Assembly: GCF_014190915.1 (NCBI RefSeq)
Contig: NZ_JACHVU010000007.1
Coordinates: 62,001-126,000 of the forward strand
Direction of reading: 5' to 3'
Length of the DNA: 64,000 bases
From: Mycolicibacterium iranicum
GTDB lineage: Bacteria > Actinomycetota > Actinomycetes > Mycobacteriales > Mycobacteriaceae
Positions 10,937 through 19,485 of this stretch are shown here, one piece after another. How positions within the stretch are numbered: position 1 is the first letter of the stretch; every line of letters begins with the position of its first letter. The position numbers and the translations under genes were made by a program. The notes under the pieces are model-generated. The model was not told where the DNA came from, searched no databases, and saw nothing but the letters and a program-made list of their open reading frames with translations.

Positions 10937-11572
10937 GTGCGCGACGAACTGGTGTGGATCGACTGCGAGATGACGGGCCTGGACCTTAAGTCGGACCTGC
11001 TCATCGAAATAGCGGTGCTGGTGACCGACTCGGAACTGAACGTCCTCGGCGACGGCCTGGACGTCGTCATCCACGCCGACGATGCGGCGATGTCCTCGAT
11101 GGTCGACGTCGTGGCCCAGATGCACACGAAATCGGGTCTGGTCGAAGAGGTGCGCGCGTCGACGGTCGACGTCGCAACGGCCGAGGACATGGTCCTCACC
11201 TATGTGCGCGACCACGTCAAGCAGGCCAAGACGGCGCCGCTGGCGGGCAACTCGATCGCCACCGACCGTGGCTTCATCGCCCGCGACATGCCCAAGCTCG
11301 ACGACTACCTGCATTACCGCATGATCGACGTGAGCTCGATCAAGGAGCTGTGCCGCCGGTGGTATCCCCGGATCTACTTCGGCCAGCCGGAGAAGGGGCT
11401 CGCGCATCGCGCCCTGGCCGACATCCACGAGTCGATCCGCGAGCTGCGGTACTACCGCCAGACGGCGTTCGTCACTCCCCCGGGTCCCTCGACCAGCGAC
11501 ATCGCGGCTGTCGCGGCCCAACTCGGACCCGCTGCGTCCGACGATTCGGCGCAAGGGGACTCCAGCGGCTAG
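10937..11572 (+). CDS. orn: oligoribonuclease Orn (3'-5' exoribonuclease)
   Basis: A DEDDh exonuclease of about 211 residues that degrades 2-5 nt RNA and pGpG. Motifs are [11 protein letters not shown] (Asp9, Glu11), [17 protein letters not shown] and [12 protein letters not shown] (catalytic His/Asp). Three in-frame starts exist at 10916, 10928 and 10937. I choose GTG 10937 (MRDELVW) because it matches known Orn N-termini and TACTGT (10924-10929) ends 7 nt upstream, the leaderless geometry seen at cmrA. The tail after about residue 185 is poorly conserved in the family. It is followed by tRNA-His, as in M. tuberculosis. Confidence 0.93.
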   Translation: MRDELVWIDCEMTGLDLKSDLLIEIAVLVTDSELNVLGDGLDVVIHADDAAMSSMVDVVAQMHTKSGLVEEVRASTVDVATAEDMVLTYVRDHVKQAKTAPLAGNSIATDRGFIARDMPKLDDYLHYRMIDVSSIKELCRRWYPRIYFGQPEKGLAHRALADIHESIRELRYYRQTAFVTPPGPSTSDIAAVAAQLGPAASDDSAQGDSSG

Positions 11573-11599
11573 TATGACCAAGCCGCTCGCGCGGCGATG

Positions 11600-11672
11600 G
11601 TGGCTGTAGTTCAGTTGGTAGAGCACCAGGTTGTGATCCTGGCTGTCGCGGGTTCGAGTCCCGTCAGCCACC
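11600..11672 (+). tRNA. tRNA-His (GTG)
   Basis: A complete cloverleaf. The acceptor stem is GTGGCTG/CAGCCAC, with D-arm GTTCAGTTGGTAGAGC, anticodon loop TTGTGAT (anticodon GTG) and T-arm GGGTTCGAGTCCC. The discriminator is C at 11672, and the encoded G at 11599 can be the extra G-1 typical of tRNA-His. CCA is not encoded. A strong terminator follows 10 bp later. Confidence 0.97.
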
Positions 11673-11681
11673 CCGCAGGGG

Positions 11682-11716
11682 AAACGCCGCCTACTCCGGT
11701 AGGCGGCGTTTCTGCT
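11682..11716. terminator. intrinsic terminator after tRNA-His
   Basis: A perfect 13-bp stem (AAACGCCGCCTAC, 11682-11694, with its complement at 11699-11711) around a TCCG loop. The AAA/TTT ends make it usable in both directions, so it can also end the convergent gene that stops at 11718. Confidence 0.9.
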
Positions 11717-11717
11717 G

Positions 11718-12086
11718 TCAGGCGTCGTTATCGCGAACCAGATAGGTGCCGTGCCCCTCGATCACGAGGCCGGCGTCGTTGAACCGCAGCACCTCGCTGA
11801 CCGACCCGCCTGCCTGGTTCCGGTAGGCGATGACCAGCGTGTCGATGCCCTCGAACACGCTCTCGACGGTGAATCGCAGGTCGGGGATGCCGGCCAGCGC
11901 GGTGGTCCAGTAGTCGCGCAGGGCGGCTTTGCCTCGTACGACCCCGCCGGTGTCCGGAACGACTCTGAGCGCCACCGGGGAGGTGAAGACGACGTCGTCG
12001 TCGAAGTGCGCAAGGACGGCGTCGACATCGTGGGCGTTCCACGCCCGCTCCCAATCGGCAGCGAAGCGTGCGGCGTCGATGGTCAC
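11718..12086 (-). CDS. NTF2-like / SnoaL-like protein
   Basis: A 122-residue alpha+beta barrel protein of the NTF2-like group. The helix FAADWERAWNAHDVDAVLAHF and the strand pattern DDVVFTSPVA, LRDYWTTALAGIPDLRF and GTYLVRD are typical. The GTG at 12086 (MTIDAARF) gives the usual compact domain; longer extensions would run into ldtB. It starts 13 bp after the ldtB stop, so it may be co-transcribed. Members range from isomerases and hydrolases to ligand binders, and no catalytic assignment is possible. Confidence 0.8.
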   Translation of the reverse strand: MTIDAARFAADWERAWNAHDVDAVLAHFDDDVVFTSPVALRVVPDTGGVVRGKAALRDYWTTALAGIPDLRFTVESVFEGIDTLVIAYRNQAGGSVSEVLRFNDAGLVIEGHGTYLVRDNDA

Positions 12087-12099
12087 GGCGGCGCGCCCG

Positions 12100-13320
12100 T
12101 CAGACGTTCGCGTTGCCCGCTTTCCACTGCTCCCAGGGGATGTTCCAGTCACCGAGGCCGTCGGTACCCGACAGGGGCGATCCGACGGTGTTGACGATCT
12201 CGACGATGTCTCCGCGCTTGGAGTTGTCGTAGAACCACTGACCGTTGCTCGTGCTGACGTTGATGCAGCCGTGGCTGACGTTGCTCTCACCCTGACTGCC
12301 CACCGACCACGGCGCCGCGTGCACATAGATGCCGCTGTAGGAGATCTGGGTGGCCCAGTCGACCTCGGTGCGATACCCGTTGGGCGAGTTGGTCGGAACG
12401 CCGTAGGTCGACGAGTCCATCACCATGTGGGCGCGCCGGTCACCGACGATGTACACCCCGTTGTTCGTGGGCGTGCTGTTCTTGCCCATCGACACCGGCA
12501 TCGTCTTGATGACCTCGCCGTTGCGGCGCACTGTGAGCGTCTTGGTGCTGTCGTCGACGCTCGTGATCACCTGGTCGCCGATGGTGAAGTTCGTCGCGAC
12601 GTTCTCCTGACCGAACAGTCCGTCACCGAGGTCCACGCCATAGGTGTCGACCTTCACCTCGACCGTGGTGCCCGGCTTCCAGTATTCGGCCGGCCGCCAA
12701 CGGACCTCCCGATTGTTCAGCCAGTAGAAGGCGCCCTCCACGGGCGGATTGGTCTTGACCGAGATCGCGCGCTGGGCAGCGACCCGGTTCGTGATGTTCT
12801 CGTCGAACTGGACGGCCACCGGCTGCCCGACCCCGACGACCTCGCCGTCGTTGGGCAGAACGTAAGGCATCGTGAGGTTTTCGGGCGAATGCGTCTCGAA
12901 CGTCATCTGCCTGCTGGTCACGCCGCCGAGGCCCAGCGACTGGGCGGTCAGCGTGTAGCGCTTGTTGTAGCCGAGCGGCTCCGCGGTCTCCCAGGTCAGA
13001 CCGTCCTTGGACAGCTTGCCCTCGACCGTCTCGCCGTCTTCGTTGACCATCGTGACCGACCCGAGCACACCGTCCTCGGCGCTGACGGTGACGGGCGCTC
13101 CGGCGCTGACCCCCACGGCGCCGTCTCGCACCGACGAGGTGAGCTTCGGGATCAGCAGATCACCGAAGGGGGTGCCCTTGTCACTGATGACCTCGGGCTT
13201 GGGTGTCTCGGAGCTCCCACCGCACGCGGTGAGGCCCAACACCATCGCGGGGACAAGCGCGGCGGCCACCATCCAGGACCGCCTCCTGCGCGCACGGTTC
13301 ACCGTGTTGACCTGCCTCAT
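12100..13320 (-). CDS. ldtB: L,D-transpeptidase LdtB (LdtMt2-type lipoprotein)
   Basis: A 406-residue exported lipoprotein. It has a basic N-terminus, a hydrophobic segment and a lipobox LGLTAC with Cys33. Two Ig-like domains (about 60-250) and a YkuD catalytic domain follow, with the HAAPW...SHGCINVS signature and nucleophile Cys about 352. It forms 3-3 cross-links in peptidoglycan and is the carbapenem-sensitive transpeptidase of mycobacteria (M. tuberculosis Rv2518c). The ATG at 13320 ([14 protein letters not shown]) starts just before the signal peptide; the upstream in-frame start adds 12 unrelated residues. Confidence 0.95.
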   Translation of the reverse strand: MRQVNTVNRARRRRSWMVAAALVPAMVLGLTACGGSSETPKPEVISDKGTPFGDLLIPKLTSSVRDGAVGVSAGAPVTVSAEDGVLGSVTMVNEDGETVEGKLSKDGLTWETAEPLGYNKRYTLTAQSLGLGGVTSRQMTFETHSPENLTMPYVLPNDGEVVGVGQPVAVQFDENITNRVAAQRAISVKTNPPVEGAFYWLNNREVRWRPAEYWKPGTTVEVKVDTYGVDLGDGLFGQENVATNFTIGDQVITSVDDSTKTLTVRRNGEVIKTMPVSMGKNSTPTNNGVYIVGDRRAHMVMDSSTYGVPTNSPNGYRTEVDWATQISYSGIYVHAAPWSVGSQGESNVSHGCINVSTSNGQWFYDNSKRGDIVEIVNTVGSPLSGTDGLGDWNIPWEQWKAGNANV

Positions 13321-13477
13321 ACTCCGCTCCACCTCGCATACAGGGCTGTCGCCCACAGTCGTCGACGACGATTCTACGGTCAGATTCGATGTGGGAGCAC
13401 GACTGCGGCGTCGGCATCGGACACTCGCGGCAATCGATTTTCGTCCTGCGCCGCGGGCCTGTTATTGTCTCACACGC

Positions 13478-13553
<76 letters not shown>

Positions 13554-13563
13554 CACGAAGAAA

Positions 13564-13585
13564 GCCCCGCTCCGGCGGGGCTTTT
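13564..13585 (+). terminator. intrinsic terminator after tRNA-Lys
   Basis: A GCCCCGC / GCGGGGC stem (13564-13570 and 13575-13581) with a TCCG loop, followed by TTTT and preceded by AAA, 10 bp after the tRNA. Confidence 0.92.
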
Positions 13586-13634
13586 CTCGTCCGCACTGTC
13601 GTCATACGCCATCCCGATCTTCGACGTCCTCGTC

Positions 13635-13648
13635 CGTCAAAATTGACG
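13635..13648. promoter_or_regulatory. palindrome overlapping a TTGACG -35 box upstream of the PGRS-like gene
   Basis: CGTCAA-AA-TTGACG is a perfect inverted repeat about 100 bp before the start codon. Its right arm is a consensus-like -35 hexamer. The following -10 is less clear (TAGCGT at 13669 gives a 20-bp spacer). It looks like an operator on a promoter. No regulator is assigned. Confidence 0.4.
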
Positions 13649-13745
13649 CGTTCAGCAAATAGACCCGGTAGCGTCGACTGCGACGCCGGCACCCGGTGCG
13701 AGACGCAGAAAGCGTCCCCCTCCACACGACGAGAGACGAGACCCT

Positions 13746-15452
13746 GTGACCTTCTGCGCGAACCTCCTCAAGATCGGTTCGGTCGCGGCGACCCTGGGCA
13801 TCGGATTGGGGCTGAATGTGACCGCCGTATCCGGTGCCGCAACGACACCGGGACATGTCTCCATTTCGGAGGACGGCCGCCTGATCATGCAGGAGGGCAG
13901 CGCGACCGCTTCGACGATGGCAGGTATGGAGGGTTACGCCGTCGCGCGGGGTGTCAACGCGTTGGCTCGTGGACAGGGGTTCGAGGACAGGGTTCTGGTC
14001 AACGGCGACGGCAGCTATGTGAGCGCCGGATTCGGTTTGCCCTTCCAACGCAACCTGATCGATGTCAACGGTGAACGCGTCCGCGTCACCGTGTTCAACG
14101 GAATGAACAACCGGATCAACATCACGGGCGACAACAACGTCGTCGAGACCCATGCTCGCAACAGAATCACCATCGAAGGAACCGCGAACCTCGTCTCCAC
14201 CTTCGGTGAATACAACAACATCACGGTGCGCGCCGACCGGCAGATCGTCAGTATCGGTGAAGAGCGCAATGTGAAGATCTGCCGGGGCACCGGATGCCCG
14301 TCGGCACGCAGCGCAGCGCGCGCCTCCCGCGACGTCGCCGTGATCACGGGGTCGTCTTACCGCGGCCCGCTCTTCGGTCTGTTCGGCGACGGGATCGACG
14401 CGGCTTCGGACTGCGCCGGAGACGCGTGCAACGGCGGTCGCGGCGGTCTGCTCTGGGGTAACGGCGGAGACGGCGCCAACGGCGGCACCGGTGGCGCAGC
14501 AGGGCTTTTCGGCACCGGCGGGCGCGGAGGCGACGCTTCGGCAACGGCGGCCGCCGGAGAGGGCGGACGGGGTGGCCTCCTGTTCGGCAGTGGCGGTGCC
14601 GGCGGCAGCGGCAATGACGAGTTCCTCGATGCGGGGCGCGGCGGCGATGCCGGTCTGGTGGGCCACGGCGGTGCCGGAGGTGCCACCTCGGCCGCCGACG
14701 GCCAGGGAGGAGCCGGGGGTCGTGGTGGCCAGATAGCCGGCAACGGCGGCCGGGGCGGGGACGCTACGGGCGATAACGGTGTGGGCGGCGATGGCGGAGA
14801 TGGGGTGTCACGCGGCCGGGGCGGTCATGGTGGTAACGGCGGCTCTTTGACTGCCGACACCGGATTCGGCGGCGACGGCGGCGACGGCGGCACCCGGTCG
14901 GGCCGGGGCGGCAACGGCGGCACCGGAGTCGGCATCTTCACCGGCTTCGGCGGCAACGGGGGCAACGCCCGCGGTATCGGCGGTGGCGGCACCGGCGGAG
15001 ACGGCATCAGCACGGACATCGCGGAGGGAGTCGGCGTCGGGGGCAGGGGCGGCGACGCTGCCAAGGTCGGCAACGGCGGAGACGGCGGCCAAGGCCATGG
15101 ACCCTACGCCGGAGCGGGCGGTGACGGCGGTTCAGGCGGGTACGTCTATGGAGACGGCGGAGACGGGGGCGACGCCACGGCGGATGCCGAAATCGGTGTC
15201 GCGGAGGGTGGCGACGGCGGCGACGGGGGCGATGGCACCCGCGAAGGTGGCTCGGGCGACGGCGGTAGGGGCGGGTCGGGCGATGGAGGCATCGTCGGGC
15301 GCGGGGGCAGTGGCGGCGACGGGGGCGGCACTGCCGGCGATGGCGGCGACGGAGGCGACGGCACCACCGAGGGTGGCGACGAAGGGGACGCGCCCGGCCG
15401 CGGTGACGACGGCACCGCCGGAGACGGCGATGGGGGTTCCGCGGCCGGATAG
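13746..15452 (+). CDS. secreted PGRS-like glycine-repeat protein lacking a PE domain
   Basis: A 568-residue protein. Residues 1-31 look like a signal peptide (LLKIGSVAATLGIGLGLNVTAVSGAA). Residues about 35-200 form a beta-rich domain with Asn ladders (NNRINITGDNNVVET, ANLVSTFGEYNNITV) that resemble DUF3060-type repeats. From about residue 205 the motif GPLFGLFGDGIDAASDCAGDAC leads into about 340 residues of GGxGG repeats (GGRGGLLWGNGGDGANGG and similar), the hallmark of the PGRS region of PE_PGRS proteins. No PE domain, PE signature helix or ESX YxxxD/E motif is present, so export is probably Sec-dependent. It sits after tRNA-Lys, near where M. tuberculosis carries PE26. The GTG start has only a weak GAGACGAGA before it. 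Role unknown; a cell-surface calcium-binding parallel beta-roll or polyglycine fold is possible. Confidence 0.85.
   Translation: MTFCANLLKIGSVAATLGIGLGLNVTAVSGAATTPGHVSISEDGRLIMQEGSATASTMAGMEGYAVARGVNALARGQGFEDRVLVNGDGSYVSAGFGLPFQRNLIDVNGERVRVTVFNGMNNRINITGDNNVVETHARNRITIEGTANLVSTFGEYNNITVRADRQIVSIGEERNVKICRGTGCPSARSAARASRDVAVITGSSYRGPLFGLFGDGIDAASDCAGDACNGGRGGLLWGNGGDGANGGTGGAAGLFGTGGRGGDASATAAAGEGGRGGLLFGSGGAGGSGNDEFLDAGRGGDAGLVGHGGAGGATSAADGQGGAGGRGGQIAGNGGRGGDATGDNGVGGDGGDGVSRGRGGHGGNGGSLTADTGFGGDGGDGGTRSGRGGNGGTGVGIFTGFGGNGGNARGIGGGGTGGDGISTDIAEGVGVGGRGGDAAKVGNGGDGGQGHGPYAGAGGDGGSGGYVYGDGGDGGDATADAEIGVAEGGDGGDGGDGTREGGSGDGGRGGSGDGGIVGRGGSGGDGGGTAGDGGDGGDGTTEGGDEGDAPGRGDDGTAGDGDGGSAAG
14430..15449 (+). 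repeat. GGxGG-coding repeat tract (PGRS-like)
   Basis: About 1 kb of imperfect GGCGGN-type codon repeats encoding Gly-Gly-X, inside the secreted protein gene. The first block has two cysteines (SDCAGDAC) at its entrance. The tail becomes GDGGDGGDG, with many Asp residues and a net negative charge. Such tracts are prone to length change by slippage and to assembly error. Confidence 0.85.
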
Positions 15453-15460
15453 TCCGCGGT

Positions 15461-15838
15461 TCAGCGTCGAGGCGCCCCCGGGCCCGGCTGCTGGCCGAGC
15501 AACGGGTTGACCCCACCCGGCTGCCCGACATGCTCGCGCTGATGCTGCTGGATGGCCTGCATCAGCGGGTTGTCCTTCACCAGCTGGCGCTTGTCCTCTT
15601 CGGACAGTTCGTAGAAGGTCCACATGCCCCACGCGGCCGGTCGCACGTACAGGGTGACCTTCTGCCGCTTGCGGGTGTTCTGCGGCAGCATCGCCGGGAT
15701 TGCCACCACCCTGTCCAGCGTCACGGCACTGGCCAGTTCCTGGGCGAGCTTGTCCACGTCGGTGGTGTCCTGAAGTTCGTACACCGACGCCTGATGACTT
15801 GGCTGCGCCGGGCCCTGCAGGGCGAGAAACCACGCCAT
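15461..15838 (-). CDS. conserved hypothetical protein, 125 residues
   Basis: A compact soluble alpha/beta protein: an N-terminal MAWFLALQGP strand, VYELQDTTDVDKLAQELASAV, then VTLYVRPAAWGMWTFYELSEEDK, and a Gln/Pro/Gly-rich tail. AAGGAG lies 7 nt before the ATG at 15838. It is convergent with the PGRS-like gene, 8 bp between stops. I do not recognise a named family. There are no membrane segments or signal peptide. Confidence 0.75.
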   Translation of the reverse strand: MAWFLALQGPAQPSHQASVYELQDTTDVDKLAQELASAVTLDRVVAIPAMLPQNTRKRQKVTLYVRPAAWGMWTFYELSEEDKRQLVKDNPLMQAIQQHQREHVGQPGGVNPLLGQQPGPGAPRR

Positions 15839-16212
15839 GCGGCGTCTCCTTCGCTGTTCGCTCGTCGTTGGTCAGCGCCAGCGTAGAGGACAACGCGTGC
15901 GCTCCACGCCCACCCCTTGCCGACGTCTCGCGGCCCGGAGGTCGTGCCGCGACCGGCCGGGAGTGAGGCGGCGGAGACGCCCGTTGGGAGTGTTTTACCT
16001 CGTCGGCGCGATGCCATGTGCTAGATGTCACAGGTCGGGGACACTATCCGCGCTATGAGCCACGGCCCTTCGGTAACGGCTCGTACCCCAAGCAAGATTC
16101 CCACCCACTTTGCGCTGGGCAAAGGTTCCGATGGGTGTTATGGTTCGGTTAGCTGACGCGGTCTGGATGAGAACGAAACGGAGCGCGCGAGTAGGAATCG
16201 AGGAATTTGCTG
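15839..16212. other. intergenic region between divergent small genes
   Basis: 374 bp without a convincing gene. It must hold the promoters for the 15461-15838 (minus) and 16213-16392 (plus) genes. TATGGT at 16139-16144 is a possible plus-strand -10, giving a leader of about 60 nt. A 33-codon frame starting at ATG 16055 has no supporting signal. No clear inverted repeat stands out. Confidence 0.5.
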
Positions 16213-16392
16213 ATGTCTAGCCCGGTCGAGCCGATGGTTACCGAAACCGACGGTGAGGACCCGGCTGGAGGCGTGGCGACTCAACAGCCGGTCGTGGTGT
16301 ACAACTGCAGTCGGATCGGCCGCGTGGCCAACCCGCCCGGATTCTCGTTCACCGACTGGTTTCGCCCCAGCCGTCGACGCCGACTTTCCTAG
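16213..16392 (+). CDS. small hypothetical protein, 59 residues
   Basis: The ATG at 16213 follows AGGAA with 7 nt spacing, a good ribosome-binding site. The product has an acidic, disordered first half and a conserved-looking C-terminal half (VVVYNCSRIGRVANPPGFSFTDWF) ending in a basic patch PSRRRRLS. There is no membrane helix. Its stop overlaps the convergent DUF3618 gene by 4 bp. Function unknown. Confidence 0.65.
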   Translation: MSSPVEPMVTETDGEDPAGGVATQQPVVVYNCSRIGRVANPPGFSFTDWFRPSRRRRLS

Positions 16393-16616
16393 GGACGGCG
16401 CGCGCGGCGGATCATCAGCACGAGCACGAGCGCCCCGACGCCGGCCAGCGAGGCGGCCACCGGGGGCTTGGTGACGAAACGGATGACACCGGTCTTGACG
16501 TCGTCGGCAATGCGTTGCGGGTTCGCCCGCGCCGCGAGCGAGTCGACGGTCACGGCCAGCTGCTCGCGTGCCTCGTCGATCTCAGCCTTGATGGTGTCAG
16601 GATCCCGGTCCGCCAC
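16389..16616 (-). CDS. DUF3618 membrane protein (Rv2520c-like)
   Basis: A 75-residue protein. Residues 1-45 match the DUF3618 pattern (DPDTIKAEIDEAREQLAVTVDSL, then NPQRIADDVKTGV), and residues about 50-70 form one transmembrane helix (AASLAGVGALVLVLMI) followed by RRARRP. The GTG at 16616 is chosen because GGAGGA stands 5 nt upstream and gives the same length as M. tuberculosis Rv2520c. It probably acts at the inner membrane. It is divergent from bcp. Function unknown. Confidence 0.85.
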   Translation of the reverse strand: MADRDPDTIKAEIDEAREQLAVTVDSLAARANPQRIADDVKTGVIRFVTKPPVAASLAGVGALVLVLMIRRARRP

Positions 16617-16762
16617 AACTTCCTCCAATGCCTGCAGCACCTGTGCGCCGGCCGCACCCCAACCGACAGTGTCTGTCGCACTACCCTAGTTGAGCCGGAG
16701 CACACCCGATCGCCCCGGTCGACCGAACGATCAACCTCGCAGAACCGCCCGGAGGCACACCC

Positions 16763-17236
16763 ATGCCGCAGACCCCCCGACTCGAAGCCGGCGACACCGC
16801 GCCCGCGTTCAGCCTTCCCGACGCCGACGGCAACACCGTCGCCCTGTCGGACTACAAGGGCCGCAAGGTCATCGTGTACTTCTACCCGGCGGCGTCCACG
16901 CCGGGCTGCACCAAGGAAGCCTGCGACTTCCGCGACAACCTCGCCGAGCTCAACGACGCCGGCCTCGACGTCATCGGCATCTCCCCCGACAAGCCGGCGA
17001 AGCTCGCCAAGTTCCGCGATGCCGAGAACCTCACGTTCCCGCTGCTGTCGGACCCCGACAAGTCGGTCCTCGAAGCGTGGGGCGCCTACGGCGAGAAGAC
17101 CATGTACGGCAAGACCGTGCAGGGAGTCATCCGGTCGACGTTCGTCGTGGACGAGAAGGGCGACATCGAGGTCGCGCAGTACAACATCCGCGCGACGGGC
17201 CACGTGGCGAAGCTACGGCGCGACCTGTCCGTCTGA
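16763..17236 (+). CDS. bcp: thioredoxin-dependent peroxiredoxin Bcp (PrxQ)
   Basis: A 157-residue cytosolic peroxiredoxin of the BCP/PrxQ class. The active-site block YPAASTPGCTKEACDFRDN has the peroxidatic Cys49 and, five residues on, the resolving Cys54. It reduces H2O2 and organic hydroperoxides using thioredoxin. GGAGG lies 8 nt before the ATG. It corresponds to M. tuberculosis Rv2521 by position. Its 3' end overlaps the convergent dipeptidase gene by 24 bp. Confidence 0.95.
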   Translation: MPQTPRLEAGDTAPAFSLPDADGNTVALSDYKGRKVIVYFYPAASTPGCTKEACDFRDNLAELNDAGLDVIGISPDKPAKLAKFRDAENLTFPLLSDPDKSVLEAWGAYGEKTMYGKTVQGVIRSTFVVDEKGDIEVAQYNIRATGHVAKLRRDLSV

Positions 17237-18571
17237 CCCGCCCAGCCGCGCGAGCAGGAACGCTTCGGCAGTCGCCGCGCGTTCCAGCACACCCAGGTGC
17301 AGGCTCTCGTTGATGCTGTGCGCCTGGGTGTCCGGGTCCTCGACGCCGGTCACCAGAATCTTGGCGTCCGGAAACGCCGCGGCGAACTCCGCGATGAACG
17401 GAATCGACCCGCCCACACCGGCATCGACGGCGTCGTGCCCCCACGCGTCGCGGAATGCGCTGCGCGCCGCGTCGTAGACCGGTCCGCTCGCTGCAATCGC
17501 GTACGGCTCGCCCAGGTCCCCGGGCGTGACGGTGACCTGCGCGCCCCACGGGGCGCGGGCCTGCAGGTGACTCGTCAAGGCTGCGAGGTGGGCGGTGGCG
17601 TCCCCACCGGGCGCGACGCGCATGCTGACCTTGGCGCGGGCGCGGGGAATGAGCGTGTTCGACGCCTTGGCGATCGGCGTGGTGTCGATGCCGATGACGG
17701 TGATCGCAGGCTTGGCCCAGAGTCGTTGCGCCACTGAGCCCGAACCGATTTCCCGCACGCCGTCGAGCAGACCGGTGTCGGCGCGGACCCGCTCCGGGGT
17801 GTAGTCGGGAAAGTCCAGGCCGCTGGTGTCGGTGTCGTGCAGTCCCTCCACCGCGACGTTGCCCTCGTCGTCGTGCAGCGTTGCGAGCAGTCGGACCAGC
17901 ACCGTCAGCGCATCGGGCACCACCCCGCCCCACATCCCCGAATGCAGGCCGTGGTCCAGCGTCGCCACCTCGACGATGCAATCGGCCAGCCCACGCAGCG
18001 AGACGGTCAGCGACGGGATCTCGGTGCTCCAGTTGTCGGAGTCGGCGATGACGATGACGTCGGCGGCCAGCGCCTCGCGGTGTGCGGCGAGCAGGCGCGA
18101 CAAGGACGGCGAACCCGACTCCTCCTCACCTTCGACGAAGACGGTCACACCTACCGGCGGACGCCCGCCGTGCGCGCGGAACGCCGCGAGATGCGTTGCG
18201 ATACCGGCCTTGTCGTCCGCGGTGCCACGGCCGTACAACCGGCCGTCGCGTTCGGTCGGCTCGAACGGCGGCGTGTGCCACTGCGTCGCCTCGCCCTCGG
18301 GCTGCACGTCGTGGTGGGCGTACAGCAGCACGGTCGGCGCGCCGTCGGGGGCGGGATGGTGGGCGATGACGGCCGGGGCGCCCCCCTCGGCGACGATGCG
18401 CACATCGCCGAATCCGGCGTCGGACAACAGCTTCGAGACCGCTTCGGCCGATCGCTGCACCTCCGGCCGCCGTTCCGGGTCGGCCCACACGGACTGGATC
18501 CGGACCAGATCCTCCAGGTCGGCACGCACCGACGGGAGGACGTCGCGGACGCGCTGCACCAGATCAGTCAT
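17213..18571 (-). CDS. M20-family metallodipeptidase (Rv2522c-like)
   Basis: A 452-residue zinc peptidase of the M20/ArgE/DapE/CPG2 group. Metal and catalytic motifs are in order: LLYAHHDVQPEG (metal His, catalytic Asp), YGRGTADDKAGIATH (bridging Asp) and FVEGEEESGSPS (catalytic Glu pair). A dimerisation domain follows (LDHGLHSGMWGGVVPDALT), and a C-terminal metal-binding segment (EDPDTQAHSINESL) ends it. It probably cleaves dipeptides in the cytosol. It shares strand with, and lies 27 bp from, the upstream channel gene. Substrate not assigned. Confidence 0.9.
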   Translation of the reverse strand: MTDLVQRVRDVLPSVRADLEDLVRIQSVWADPERRPEVQRSAEAVSKLLSDAGFGDVRIVAEGGAPAVIAHHPAPDGAPTVLLYAHHDVQPEGEATQWHTPPFEPTERDGRLYGRGTADDKAGIATHLAAFRAHGGRPPVGVTVFVEGEEESGSPSLSRLLAAHREALAADVIVIADSDNWSTEIPSLTVSLRGLADCIVEVATLDHGLHSGMWGGVVPDALTVLVRLLATLHDDEGNVAVEGLHDTDTSGLDFPDYTPERVRADTGLLDGVREIGSGSVAQRLWAKPAITVIGIDTTPIAKASNTLIPRARAKVSMRVAPGGDATAHLAALTSHLQARAPWGAQVTVTPGDLGEPYAIAASGPVYDAARSAFRDAWGHDAVDAGVGGSIPFIAEFAAAFPDAKILVTGVEDPDTQAHSINESLHLGVLERAATAEAFLLARLGGSDGQVAP

Positions 18572-18598
18572 GGGGTCGAGATTAGTCCGGGGTCACCC

Positions 18599-19417
18599 TC
18601 ACGAGGACTCCGCGTCTCGACGTTCCTCCTGCAGCCGGTCCTTGCTCCTGAGCAATCGCAGCAGGGTCACCAGCACCAGACCGCCGACGACATTGCCGAC
18701 GACCGTGTAGCCGAACCACTTCGCCCAGTCGAGATAGCCGAAGGGCGCGTCGCCGGCGATCAGGGCGCCGAAGATCAGCAGGGAGTCCAGGATCGAGTGG
18801 AACAACTGCAGCCCTGCCAGCAGGAAAGCGCCCGCGACAGCGGCGGCGACCTTGCCGAACACCGAATCGGTGCCGTGCTGCATGCGCGTCATCAGCGTGA
18901 TGACCATGCCGCCCAGCAGCGAGAGCGCCATGGTCTCGACAGACAGCGGTGCGGTCGCATAGTGGGCGGCGGATTCCACGGTCTGCGCATGCAGCCGGGG
19001 CAGGGCCGTCATGATCAGCCACATCAGGACCCAGCCCCCGGCGAGGTTGGCGACCAGCGTGCCGCCCCACAGCTTGAGCAGTTGCGGGACGCCGGCCCGC
19101 TTCGCGGCGACCGTGGTGACGGGGATCAGGAATCCCTCGGTGAACAGCTCGCTGCGTCCGAGCAGGAGTGCCAGAAAGCCCACGGAGAAGGCCAGTCCCG
19201 CGACCAACGGCTCCTGCGTGGCGTGCAGTACGGCGAGGTAGGCCACCACGCCGATCGCGATGTCCGTGCCGCCGAAGAACCCCGTCACCAGCACCTCGCG
19301 CCAGCCGCGGTGGAGGCGCTGGGTGCCCTCGTCGACCATGCGCCGGAACGCGTGCTCCAGAGCGTCCTCGATGGGACTGTCGGACTCCCCCAGCTCTCGC
19401 TGGCTGGTTTCTGCCAC
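18599..19417 (-). CDS. formate/nitrite transporter (FNT) family channel
   Basis: A 272-residue polytopic protein with six hydrophobic helices. The N-terminal part (GWREVLVTGFFGGTDIAIGVVA) and FSVGFLALLLGRSELFTEGFLIPVTTV match the FNT family, whose pentamers pass formate, nitrite or related small anions. The GTG at 19417 (MAETSQRE) is preferred because AAGGGG is 6 nt upstream; a longer frame starts at 19465. It lies between the Rv2522c-like gene and acpS, an insertion relative to the M. tuberculosis order. The transported ion is unknown. Confidence 0.85.
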   Translation of the reverse strand: MAETSQRELGESDSPIEDALEHAFRRMVDEGTQRLHRGWREVLVTGFFGGTDIAIGVVAYLAVLHATQEPLVAGLAFSVGFLALLLGRSELFTEGFLIPVTTVAAKRAGVPQLLKLWGGTLVANLAGGWVLMWLIMTALPRLHAQTVESAAHYATAPLSVETMALSLLGGMVITLMTRMQHGTDSVFGKVAAAVAGAFLLAGLQLFHSILDSLLIFGALIAGDAPFGYLDWAKWFGYTVVGNVVGGLVLVTLLRLLRSKDRLQEERRDAESS

Positions 19418-19485
19418 GTGACACCCCTTCGGCGCTGACCTGCGTGAGGTGCCCGGGTACCCCAAGCGTGGACGTCGAACCGGGC

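Noticed and set aside
14357..15531. Pro-rich and Arg-rich minus-strand frames opposite the glycine repeats
   Set aside because: They are direct complements of GGC/GGN repeats (PPSPP and RRRH runs); the plus-strand frame has a signal peptide and a coherent domain order.
16055..16156. A 33-codon frame (MSHGPSVTARTPSK...) in the 15839-16212 intergenic region
   Set aside because: There is no ribosome-binding site, the composition is not protein-like, and no correctly placed -10 box is present.
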